20,570 nt of DNA from an uncultured Sutterella sp. GTDB taxonomy: Bacteria > Pseudomonadota > Gammaproteobacteria > Burkholderiales > Burkholderiaceae_F. Below, piece after piece: positions 5,288-13,017 of the stretch (position 1 is the stretch's first letter; the number at the start of each line of letters is the position of its first letter). Position numbers and translations under genes: made by a program. The notes under the pieces were generated by a model. That model searched no databases. It saw nothing but the letters and a program-made list of their open reading frames with translations, and was not told where the DNA came from. The stretch spans positions 1 to 20,570 of the forward strand of contig CAJLGW010000027.1 of the NCBI GenBank assembly GCA_905206345.1, given 5' to 3'.

Positions 5288-7135
5288 ATGGATAAAGAAA
5301 CCGCAACCTCCCGCTTTGAAGACTTCACGAAAGTCCGAGTGTTGCCGGAGTTGATTACGCATCATTTGGGCCGTCACGATGATCTTCCCGCATTGACCGA
5401 ATATGTCGCCAGCGAAAAAGCTTGGGTCACGTTGTCATACCGTCAATTGCACGAACGCATTCAATCTTGGGAAAAGGCCTTTGCCAAATTAGGTTTGGAA
5501 AAGGGCTCCCGCGTGGCCATGTTGCTCAATAACTGTGTCAATGCGATCTGCTTTGACCAAGCCGCCATTCGTCGTGGTTTGGTAACGGTACCTTTGCATG
5601 CAGTCGACACCCCGGGATCGAGCGCTTATATTCTTGATGACAGCCAATGTCGCGTTTTGGTGACGGCCAAGTACTTGAAGTGGAAGAACATCCGTCAAGC
5701 TGAAACGTTGCCCAACTTAAAACTCGTTGTCATCACTGATGATGAATTGCAAGAAGACGATCTCGTCAATAACAACGGCGTTGAAGTCGTTCGTTTAGAA
5801 GACTGGTTGGCTGCCGCTGAAAATGAATCCTTGCCTGAAGTGCACTTGGAAGCTGATGACTTGGTGAACCTTGTCTACACGTCCGGTACCACGGGTCGTC
5901 CTAAGGGCGTGATGCTCACGCACACCAACATTTTGGAATGCGACCGCGGCGTTTTAAAGAACATCTGTCCCCGTCCCGGTGACGTTTGGTTCTCGTTCTT
6001 GCCGCTGTCTCACACATTGGAACGTGCCACGTCTTACTACATGGCGCTTGGCATGGGTAACCACGTTTACTTTAACCGCAACATCCTCCAAATCATGGAT
6101 GATTTAAAGGTGGCTAAGCCCACGATTCTCGTGTCGGTTCCGCGTATTTATGAAACCATTTACGCACGCTTAAACGATAAGCTCTCCAAGCAATCCGCCG
6201 TTGTCCGCTATGTCTTTAACTGGGCGGTGGAAGTGGGTTGGCGCCGTTTCTGCAAACAAAACCACTTGGAAGTTGAACACACATGGCGTGAATTCATGGA
6301 TCCGTTGGTAGCCAACTGGTTGGACGGTAAAGTCGGTAAGACCTTGCGTGCCGTATTCGGTGGCGCAAACGCTCACGCTTATATTTCAGGTGGTGCCGCA
6401 TTAAATGCGCAAATTGCTCGCGTCTTCATCGGCTTAGGCATCCCTCTTTATCAAGGTTACGGCTTAACCGAAACGGCTCCGGTGCTCTCTGTTAACACCG
6501 AAGGCAATAACAACCCTGCAACGGTGGGCCCGATCATCGACAATATGCAAGCTCGCTTGGGTGACAATGACGAATTGCAAGTCAAGGGCCCCTTGGTCAT
6601 GAAGGGCTATTGGAACCGTCCCGATGCAACGAAAGACGTATTTACCGAAGACGGCTGGTTCCGCACGGGCGACCAAGCCGACATTTTGCCCACGGGTCAC
6701 GTTCGCATTAAGGGTCGTATCAAGGAAATTATCGTGACGAGCACCGGTGAAAAGATTCCGCCGGGTGACCTCGAAATGGCCATGCAAACGGATCCGCTTT
6801 TTGCTCAAACGATGGCAATCGGCGAAAACCTCCCCTTCATCTCTGCTTTGATCGTTTTAGATCCCAAGCGCTGGGAAAAGATGGCAGCTGACTTAGGTCT
6901 TGACCCCGCTGATCCGCAAAGCTTGAAGGATAAGAAGGTTTTAATCAATGTCGTTAAGCGCTTAAAGAAGGTTTGCCACGGCTTCCCCCAATACGGCGTT
7001 CCGCGTTCGGCCATCTTGACGCTTGAACCGTGGACGATTGATAACGGCATGTTGACGCCGACGCTTAAATTAAAGCGCCACATCATCAAAGCACGTTACC
7101 AAGACCGTATCTCTGAGCTCTACGCCCAAAAGTAA
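5288..7135 (+). CDS. Long-chain fatty-acyl-CoA ligase, AMP-forming (paralogue 1)
   Basis: The product has 615 residues and belongs to the ANL adenylating superfamily, long-chain acyl-CoA synthetase group. It would activate a fatty acid with ATP and join it to CoA. Visible motifs are the P-loop-like YTSGTTGRPKG at 197-207, YGLTET at 391-396, DGWFRTGD at 455-462, and the hinge/C-terminal block GRIKEIIVTSTGEKI at 476-490. The SFLPLSHTLER and SVPRIYE blocks fit the long-chain subgroup rather than acetyl-CoA synthetase. The ATG at 5288 has AGGAA nine bases upstream. A paralogue follows directly downstream, with a terminator between them, so the two are probably separate transcription units. Chain-length preference cannot be read from the sequence. 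Confidence 0.9.
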   Translation: MDKETATSRFEDFTKVRVLPELITHHLGRHDDLPALTEYVASEKAWVTLSYRQLHERIQSWEKAFAKLGLEKGSRVAMLLNNCVNAICFDQAAIRRGLVTVPLHAVDTPGSSAYILDDSQCRVLVTAKYLKWKNIRQAETLPNLKLVVITDDELQEDDLVNNNGVEVVRLEDWLAAAENESLPEVHLEADDLVNLVYTSGTTGRPKGVMLTHTNILECDRGVLKNICPRPGDVWFSFLPLSHTLERATSYYMALGMGNHVYFNRNILQIMDDLKVAKPTILVSVPRIYETIYARLNDKLSKQSAVVRYVFNWAVEVGWRRFCKQNHLEVEHTWREFMDPLVANWLDGKVGKTLRAVFGGANAHAYISGGAALNAQIARVFIGLGIPLYQGYGLTETAPVLSVNTEGNNNPATVGPIIDNMQARLGDNDELQVKGPLVMKGYWNRPDATKDVFTEDGWFRTGDQADILPTGHVRIKGRIKEIIVTSTGEKIPPGDLEMAMQTDPLFAQTMAIGENLPFISALIVLDPKRWEKMAADLGLDPADPQSLKDKKVLINVVKRLKKVCHGFPQYGVPRSAILTLEPWTIDNGMLTPTLKLKRHIIKARYQDRISELYAQK

Positions 7136-7154
7136 TCCATCACTGATGGTATCC

Positions 7155-7185
7155 AAAGCCTCGATTGAAAAAATCGGGGCTTTTT
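7155..7185 (+). terminator. Rho-independent terminator after ligase 1
   Basis: AAAGCCTCGATT 7155-7166 pairs with AATCGGGGCTTT 7172-7183 (12 bp with one wobble) around a five-base A-rich loop, and the T run continues to 7185. It begins 19 bases after the ligase 1 stop. Confidence 0.88.
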
Positions 7186-7274
7186 CTTTGAAAATCGCCC
7201 TTTTCAGGGCAAAAGTTTCGAAATAATTTCTGTAAAATTTATCAGTTAAGAATTCGTTTTCCGGACCATTGCAA

Positions 7275-9107
7275 ATGATGCCAACTCGTCTGACCATTGA
7301 TGACTTTAAAACTTTGCCCCAAATGCTCGAGCATACGTTAACGTTTATGCCCGATCGTGAAGGCTATCGTTACTATGATTACGATGCTGAAAAGTGGATT
7401 AGTGTCACTTGGCGCGAGTTTGGTCTTCGCGTCATGCAATGGCGAAAGGCGTTAAATGCCTTGGGTCTTAAGCCCGGCGATCGTGTTGCGATGCTTTTGA
7501 TCAATTCGTTGGACGCATTGATCTTTGACCAAGCTGCATTGGCCAACGGTTTAGTGGCCGTTCCCCTTCATGCGATCGATACGCCGGAATCCTCTGCTTA
7601 TATCCTTGCCGACAGTGGTTCTCGCTTTCTTGTGACGACAACAAAAGCACGTTGGAACGCCATCTTCACGGCCGATATGCAATTGCCCGATCTCGAGCAC
7701 GTGGTCTTTACCTCTGAAGACGAAGAGGGCTGCAGTGATCATGTTCGCTATTGTGGCGTTGAAGAATTCTTAAAACATGGCCAAACAGTTTCTGAATGCG
7801 ATTTGCCGGCAGGCCCCGAAGCTGAAGACTTGGCTTCGATCGTTTACACCTCCGGCACGACCGGTCGCCCCAAAGGCGTGATGCTCACGCACCGCGCCAT
7901 TGTTTCTAATGTTCAAGATATTTCCAAAGAAGTGCCCTTGGGCGAAGACGATATTTTCTTGTCTTACTTACCGCTCTCTCACTCCTTTGAACGTACGTTT
8001 ACGTACTACAACTGCGTCGGTCACGGCACGACCTTGGTCTTTAGCCGAGGCGTGATGCGCATAGCCGAAGACTTTGCTGACATCCAACCGACCTTAATGT
8101 GCACGGTGCCTCGTGTGCTTGAGCAGTTCTACGCAAAGATCCAACAACAAGTGGCCAAAGAAGGTGAATCTGAGAAGTTCATCATGGACTGCGTAATCGC
8201 TGCCGGTTGGCGCGACTTCTGTCGTGAAAATGATCTTCCGCTTGAAGATGACGGCTTGCCGGAATTGGACTTTATTTTCAAGACTCTTTACCGCGATCGT
8301 TTTGTTAAGCGCGTTCATGACATTTTCGGCAAGCGCTTCCGCTTCCTTGTCTGCGGTGGCGCCGCTTTAAATGGTACCGTTGCCAAGTTCTTCTGCTCTT
8401 TGGGTTTAATGCTTCGCCAAGCCTACGGTTTGACCGAATATAGCCCGGTGATTTCTATCACACGTTTGGTCAATAACCACTTAGCCACCGTGGGTGAACC
8501 GCTTGTGCGTTGCCAAGTTCGCGCAGGCGAGAATAACGAACTTCAAGTCTTGGGCCCCTCCATGATGAGCGGCTACTGGAAGTTACCCAAAGAAAGCCGT
8601 GAAACGTTGACTGAAGACGGTTGGTTGCGAACCGGTGACCAAGTGGATTTGAGCGACGGCGGTCGAGTCCGTATCACGGGTCGTATCAAAGAAATTATTG
8701 TAACGAGTACCGGCGAGAAGATTGCTCCGGTTGATCTTGAATTTGCGATTCAAGAAGACCACTTATTTGAGCAAGTCATTGCCATTGGTGAAGCCCGTCC
8801 CTACATCACGGCCTTGGTGGTTGTTAACGACATGCGCTTTAACCTTCTTTGCGAAGAAGTGGGCATTGATCCCAATGACCCTGGCATTAACGACAATCGC
8901 AACTTAAAGGCCAAGGTTGTTAAGCGTATCCGTATGGTCACAAAGCACTTCCCGCAATACGGCGTGCCTCGTAATGTCTACATTTTGCGCGATCATTGGA
9001 CGGTTGAAAACGGCCTTTTGACCCCGACCATGAAATTGCGACGTCGACAAATTCAAGAGCGTTTTGCCGAGGAAATCGAAACGCTTTACGCTGCCGCCCG
9101 ACGCTAA
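7275..9107 (+). CDS. Long-chain fatty-acyl-CoA ligase, AMP-forming (paralogue 2)
   Basis: The product has 610 residues from the ATG at 7275. It has the same domain order as the upstream ligase: YTSGTTGRPKG at 191-201, YGLTE at 384-388, DGWLRTGD, and GRIKEIIVTSTGEKI. The two proteins align along their whole length but differ widely outside the motifs, for example GEKIPPGDLEMAMQ against GEKIAPVDLEFAIQ. This suggests an old tandem duplication with diverging substrates rather than a recent copy. There is no good ribosome-binding site. Two adjacent ATG codons (7275, 7278) and an in-frame TTG (7269) are all possible starts. A perfect terminator follows the stop. Confidence 0.9.
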   Translation: MMPTRLTIDDFKTLPQMLEHTLTFMPDREGYRYYDYDAEKWISVTWREFGLRVMQWRKALNALGLKPGDRVAMLLINSLDALIFDQAALANGLVAVPLHAIDTPESSAYILADSGSRFLVTTTKARWNAIFTADMQLPDLEHVVFTSEDEEGCSDHVRYCGVEEFLKHGQTVSECDLPAGPEAEDLASIVYTSGTTGRPKGVMLTHRAIVSNVQDISKEVPLGEDDIFLSYLPLSHSFERTFTYYNCVGHGTTLVFSRGVMRIAEDFADIQPTLMCTVPRVLEQFYAKIQQQVAKEGESEKFIMDCVIAAGWRDFCRENDLPLEDDGLPELDFIFKTLYRDRFVKRVHDIFGKRFRFLVCGGAALNGTVAKFFCSLGLMLRQAYGLTEYSPVISITRLVNNHLATVGEPLVRCQVRAGENNELQVLGPSMMSGYWKLPKESRETLTEDGWLRTGDQVDLSDGGRVRITGRIKEIIVTSTGEKIAPVDLEFAIQEDHLFEQVIAIGEARPYITALVVVNDMRFNLLCEEVGIDPNDPGINDNRNLKAKVVKRIRMVTKHFPQYGVPRNVYILRDHWTVENGLLTPTMKLRRRQIQERFAEEIETLYAAARR

Positions 9108-9113
9108 TCACTC

Positions 9114-9151
9114 AGAGGAATTTCAAATCGAAATTCCTCTTTAACTTTTTT
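9114..9151 (+). terminator. Rho-independent terminator after ligase 2
   Basis: A perfect 11-bp stem pairs 9114-9124 (AGAGGAATTTC) with 9130-9140 around a five-base loop, followed by TTAAC and a T run. It begins six bases after the ligase 2 stop and 61 bases before tatD. Confidence 0.88.
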
Positions 9152-9174
9152 CCATTGAATTTCTGAATTGCACT

Positions 9175-9942
9175 ATGTTTTTCGATACGCACTGCCATAT
9201 CTACATGGAAGACTTTAACAACGAGCAAGACGCCATTGTTCATCACATGAGAGACGCTCAAGTCACTCGCGCCGTTGTTGTGGCAACAGAAGAAAAAGAA
9301 GTCTCTGCCGTTAAAGCCCTATGCGCCCAATACCCTGAGCTTTACGGTGCGTTTGCGGTGAGTCCTCAAAATGAAGAGCTCCCCGATTTAAGTCCTCAAG
9401 CCATCGCCGACATTGTGAGTTCTGAGAAAATGGTGGCCGTGGGTGAAACCGGTCTTGACTATCACTACTGCTCAGAACCTTTGGATTGGCAACGGGCTCG
9501 CTTTGCCACTCATATTGAAGCGGCGCATTTGGCGAAAAAGCCTTTGATCATCCACTCCCGTGATGCGGCTGACGATACGCTCGCGATTCTCAAAAATAAC
9601 CATGCCGATGAGATCGGTTTCGTTCTTCACTGCTTCTGTGGTGATTGGGACTTTGCGAAAAAAGCCTTGGACTTAGGCGGCTTTCTCTCCTTTTCTGGCA
9701 TCTTGACGTTTAAGAGTGCCAAAGACATTCAAGAGGCTGCCAAAAAGGCTCCGTTGGATCGAATCTTTATTGAAACGGACAGTCCCTACTTGGCTCCTGT
9801 TCCCTTGCGTGGCAAACGCAATGAACCTGCCTTTGTTCCCCATGTTGCTCAATTCTTGGCAAATGTAAAAGGGTTACCTGTTAAAGAGATCGCCCGCATA
9901 ACGATGAATAACGCCAACGGCTTTTTTGGGATTGGAAAATGA
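9175..9942 (+). CDS. tatD: TatD-family metal-dependent hydrolase (putative DNase)
   Basis: The product has 255 residues and a TIM-barrel amidohydrolase fold. TatD proteins are metal-dependent nucleases. The metal ligands are clear: DTHCH (H6, H8), GETGLDYH (E91), IIHSRDA (H127), LHCFCG (H152) and ETDSPYLAP (D202). The usual GxHPH block near residue 60 reads FAVSPQNEE here, so both histidines of that block are missing. The ATG at 9175 lacks a clear ribosome-binding site and follows the ligase terminator closely. The stop overlaps the next ATG by four bases (ATGA), so tatD is translationally coupled to the ankyrin gene. As I recall, tatD followed by an ankyrin gene is a common pairing in betaproteobacteria. 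Confidence 0.88.
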   Translation: MFFDTHCHIYMEDFNNEQDAIVHHMRDAQVTRAVVVATEEKEVSAVKALCAQYPELYGAFAVSPQNEELPDLSPQAIADIVSSEKMVAVGETGLDYHYCSEPLDWQRARFATHIEAAHLAKKPLIIHSRDAADDTLAILKNNHADEIGFVLHCFCGDWDFAKKALDLGGFLSFSGILTFKSAKDIQEAAKKAPLDRIFIETDSPYLAPVPLRGKRNEPAFVPHVAQFLANVKGLPVKEIARITMNNANGFFGIGK

Positions 9943-10667
9943 GCAAAATTTTATTTGCGACGCTTTGTTTAGCAAGTTCCGTGGCTTGCGCCTCCACCAA
10001 TCCCTTTGACAATACCCTGCCGCTGGATAAACAGTTAACGGTTGCCATTGCAAAGGACGATGCCGGCCAAGTGGCGTACCTTTTGCGTGAAATGCGCGTT
10101 GATCCCAATTTCTACCTTCCTAACGGTGAAACGCCTTTGGTATGGGCCATCAAAAACGATGCGAAGGTCACAACGGAAAAAGTGCTTTTAAAAAGTGTTC
10201 GAATCAAAATCAACACACCAACCTTAAGAGGTGAAACGCCTTTAATGTTGGCTGCCATCAAAGGCAATGTCGATTTGGCTCAAACGCTTTTAGATAAAGG
10301 CGCTGAGATTAACACCAACTACGGTTGGACTGCGCTTCACTACAGTGCAAGCACGGGACAAACCGAGATGACGCGCTTTTTGATTGAAAAGGGCGCAAAA
10401 GTCAACGCTCGCACCGAACGTGGTGTCACGCCTCTCTACATGGCCGCTCGTATTATTGCCACACCAACGGTTGACGTATTACTTCAAGCAGGGGCCGACA
10501 AAACGATGTGTAACGACCAAGGGGTGAGCCCTTCTGCGATTGCCAAAAAGCGTGGCGATGAGAAACTTTCTGAAAAGCTTGCGATTAACGCTTGCAGTCC
10601 TTGGCCGCCTGTAGAGGAAGCTGAAAAAACAAACGTTGAGTCCATCTCCGTCACTCCGAAACCTTGA
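9939..10667 (+). CDS. Exported ankyrin-repeat protein
   Basis: The product has 242 residues. It starts with a short signal peptide whose likely cleavage is after VACA at about residue 18. A lipoprotein reading of SSVAC is less likely because serine occupies the usual leucine position of the lipobox. About five ankyrin repeats follow, near 62-94, 97-126, 128-158, 161-192 and 193-216, with GETPLMLAA, GWTALHYSA and GVTPLYMAA marking repeat starts. The tail is proline- and glutamate-rich. Ankyrin stacks bind other proteins; the periplasmic partner is unknown. The ATG overlaps the tatD stop, and the next gene starts seven bases after this stop. Confidence 0.85.
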   Translation: MSKILFATLCLASSVACASTNPFDNTLPLDKQLTVAIAKDDAGQVAYLLREMRVDPNFYLPNGETPLVWAIKNDAKVTTEKVLLKSVRIKINTPTLRGETPLMLAAIKGNVDLAQTLLDKGAEINTNYGWTALHYSASTGQTEMTRFLIEKGAKVNARTERGVTPLYMAARIIATPTVDVLLQAGADKTMCNDQGVSPSAIAKKRGDEKLSEKLAINACSPWPPVEEAEKTNVESISVTPKP

Positions 10668-10674
10668 GGCTTTT

Positions 10675-12606
10675 ATGCAAAAAACATTACCTTTAGAGCT
10701 ATTAGCGCCTGCCAAAAATGCTGACATCGGTATTGAAGCTATTTTGCATGGAGCGGACGCTGTCTATATCGGTGGTCCGGGCTTTGGAGCACGGGAAGAA
10801 GCGACTAATGCGTTTAAAGACATTGAACGTTTAACGGCACTTGCCCATCGCTTTAACGCTCGCGTTTACATGACGCTCAACACGATTGTTTCCGACGAAG
10901 AAATTGAGGATGCCGTGCGTATCGCTTGGCAAGCCTATGAAGCAGGCGTTGATGCACTCATTGTGCAAGACATGGGCATCATGGAAATGAAATTGCCCCC
11001 TATCCAATTGCACGCTTCCACACAATGCGATGTACGAACACCTGAAAAAGCACGCTTTTTGGAAAGCATTGGTTTTTCTCAAGTGGTTTTAGCGCGAGAA
11101 CTGAATCTTAATGAAATCAAGGCCTGTCGAGAAAAACTTCAGTCGGCCCGTATTGAATACTTTATTCACGGGGCCTTATGCGTGAGCTACTCTGGTCAAT
11201 GCTATGCGAGTTTTGCCACAACGGGGCGCAGCGCTAACCGTGGTGCTTGTGCGCAGCTTTGCCGTCTCCACTATTCCGTCTACACGGAAGAGGGTGAAGA
11301 GCTGGCTCGCGATCGTCATGTCCTGTCCCTTAAAGACAATAACCAAAGTGACAATTTGGAAGCGTTGATTGAAGCCGGCGTTAGCAGTTTTAAGATTGAA
11401 GGGCGTCTGAAAGACCTCGATTACGTGAAAAACATCACGGCCTTTTATCGTCAAAAGTTAGATGCCTTCTTGGCTACCCATCCGCAATACCACCGTACGA
11501 GCGATGGGGTTTCGCGTATTAGCTTTACACCGCAGCCGGCTAAAAGTTTTAACCGTGGCTTTACCGACTACTTCACTCGAGACCGTCATCATGACATGGC
11601 CGTTTTTGAAACGCCTAAAAATTCCGGTGAAAAGATCGGTTCGATTGCCAAAATCACGGCAGACTTTATCGATGTGAAGACCTATGAGACGCTTCATAAT
11701 GCCGATGGTCTGACGTACCTGACGCGCGAGAAGTCGCTCGCGGGCTTCATGATCAATACCGCCACAGAACTGCGCCCGGGTCTTTGGCGCATCACGTTGC
11801 GCGACCGACCGATCAGCCGTAAACACCCGCAATTGGTGCCAGGGATGGAACTTTTTCGCAATCGCGATCATGAATGGGAAGAAGCGTTAAGTAAACCCAC
11901 GGCCACGCGTACGATCCCCGTTCAAATGCATTGGAGAGCCGATAGCAGTGGCTTTACTTTGACGGTAACAGATGATCGTGGCACCGAAGCTCACGTTCAT
12001 TTCTGTCCCGAAGACTTGCAAGAAACGAATAACCCTGAGCGCAACAAAGAAAATCTCAAGAAAAACCTAGCGAAATTAGGTGGCACGGATTTTGAATTAA
12101 AGGCTGTTACGATCGAAGGGGAAAACTTCTTTGCTCCAGCCAGTATCGTCAATGACATCCGTCGCCAAGCTGTTGAGAAAATGCTCAAAGCTCGAGAAGA
12201 AGCCTTTGTACGCTTACCCCGAGCAGAGGTCACCGAATGCCTCCCCTATCCGGATGCAACGGACTTTAGAGCCAACGTCTTAAATGAAAAGGCAGTGTTT
12301 TTTTACGCTAAACACAAGGCAATCGTTGAAGAGCCTGCACTTGAAACCGGTGACGTGAAACGGGATGTCCCCGTGATGCTCACCAAGCATTGCGTGCGTT
12401 ATGCATTGGGGCGTTGTTTAAAAGACAATCTGGAAACGATTAAAGCGCATCCGGAACTTAAGGATCGCTTTAAACCCACGCCTTTGATTTTGAAAACGGG
12501 GCCGCATACTTTTACAGCGACGTTTGATTGCAAAAAGTGTGAAATGACGTTAACAGGACGGGTAAAAACCAACGCCAGTTTGGGTCACGTGCACAAGATT
12601 TCGTAA
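10675..12606 (+). CDS. rlhA: U32-family protein RlhA-like (23S rRNA cytidine hydroxylase)
   Basis: The product has 643 residues and is a peptidase-U32-fold protein of the long type, close in length to E. coli RlhA (YdcP), which is needed for 5-hydroxylation of a 23S rRNA cytidine. It begins with LELLAPAKNADIGIEAILHGADAVYIGG. It carries the four-cysteine cluster set C169, C176, C192 and C196 (GALCVSYSGQC and GACAQLCR), which in U32 relatives binds an iron-sulfur cluster. The C-terminal part has HCVRYALGRC and FDCKKCEM, as in RlhA rather than the shorter TrhP, UbiU and UbiV. The ATG at 10675 is preferred because GAGG overlaps the stop of the ankyrin gene just upstream; an in-frame TTG at 10636 lies inside that gene. 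It is the last gene of the operon. Confidence 0.85.
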   Translation: MQKTLPLELLAPAKNADIGIEAILHGADAVYIGGPGFGAREEATNAFKDIERLTALAHRFNARVYMTLNTIVSDEEIEDAVRIAWQAYEAGVDALIVQDMGIMEMKLPPIQLHASTQCDVRTPEKARFLESIGFSQVVLARELNLNEIKACREKLQSARIEYFIHGALCVSYSGQCYASFATTGRSANRGACAQLCRLHYSVYTEEGEELARDRHVLSLKDNNQSDNLEALIEAGVSSFKIEGRLKDLDYVKNITAFYRQKLDAFLATHPQYHRTSDGVSRISFTPQPAKSFNRGFTDYFTRDRHHDMAVFETPKNSGEKIGSIAKITADFIDVKTYETLHNADGLTYLTREKSLAGFMINTATELRPGLWRITLRDRPISRKHPQLVPGMELFRNRDHEWEEALSKPTATRTIPVQMHWRADSSGFTLTVTDDRGTEAHVHFCPEDLQETNNPERNKENLKKNLAKLGGTDFELKAVTIEGENFFAPASIVNDIRRQAVEKMLKAREEAFVRLPRAEVTECLPYPDATDFRANVLNEKAVFFYAKHKAIVEEPALETGDVKRDVPVMLTKHCVRYALGRCLKDNLETIKAHPELKDRFKPTPLILKTGPHTFTATFDCKKCEMTLTGRVKTNASLGHVHKIS

Positions 12607-12686
12607 AGAAAGTCAGCGAATTTAACTTTATTTAATTTTTATGTAGGAACTATGGGAAAACCCTTAAAAATTTGGTAAAGTTCGAA

Positions 12687-12764
12687 GTGTGCAAAGGCTA
12701 CATAACCGGCCGGCGCACACAAGTCGTGGCAGCAATCGGTCCGTTGCCACGACTTTCTCATTTC
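12687..12764 (+). other. Two adjacent hairpins downstream of rlhA (3' UTR or small RNA)
   Basis: GTGTGC 12687-12692 pairs with GCACAC 12715-12720 around a 22-base loop containing the palindrome CCGGCCGG. It is followed with no gap by a perfect 11-bp stem, 12721-12731 with 12745-12755 (AAGTCGTGGCA arms), and a broken T-rich tail. The second stem may be the rlhA terminator. The abutting stems could also stack as a compact RNA. I do not recognise a known RNA family, and no convincing promoter lies upstream. Confidence 0.45.
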
Positions 12765-12770
12765 TGGCGC

Positions 12771-12800
12771 AAAAAAAACAGAGAACATCAATGCTCTCTG
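12771..12800 (-). terminator. Terminator of the ccmC-ccmD operon
   Basis: CAGAGAAC 12779-12786 pairs with GCTCTCTG 12793-12800 (one wobble pair on the minus-strand RNA) around a six-base loop. On the minus strand it is followed by eight T (12771-12778). It lies 25 bases past the ccmD stop. The plus-side sequence CTTTTCTT may also end transcripts arriving from rlhA. Confidence 0.8.
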
Positions 12801-12825
12801 CTTTTCTTATCCCGATTATTAACTA

Positions 12826-13017
12826 TCAATCAATTCTCAAATGCATTTCACTGCGTCTTGCCCGAGCCTCACGCAATAGCGCTTGGTAGGCGCGAGAACG
12901 ACGATTTTTTAACCCGTAAATTTCTGCCACAATCAAAGCTACCATGAGGCCGAAGGTCGTCAAAACATAAGCAGCCGACTCGGATATTTCAAACCAAGCA
13001 AAGAAATTTTCCATCAT
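12826..13017 (-). CDS. ccmD: CcmD-like small membrane protein of heme export
   Basis: The product has 63 residues. One membrane segment (about 14-32, YVLTTFGLMVALIVAEIYG) is followed by a strongly basic cytoplasmic tail (LKNRRSRAYQALLREARARR). Size, topology and position directly after ccmC fit CcmD, which helps release holo-CcmE from the CcmABC complex during cytochrome c maturation. CcmD is poorly conserved, so context carries much of the weight. The first ATG at 13017 overlaps the ccmC stop as ATGA and has GGAGGGG upstream; a second ATG follows immediately. Confidence 0.7.
   Translation of the reverse strand: MMENFFAWFEISESAAYVLTTFGLMVALIVAEIYGLKNRRSRAYQALLREARARRSEMHLRID

Noticed and set aside
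11458..11871. 137-codon minus-strand open frame
   Set aside because: It is antisense to rlhA and has no start signal or recognisable domain.
12672..12947. 91-codon plus-strand open frame across the rlhA-ccmD gap
   Set aside because: It runs through two hairpins and a terminator and then antisense to ccmD; the composition is unlike a protein.
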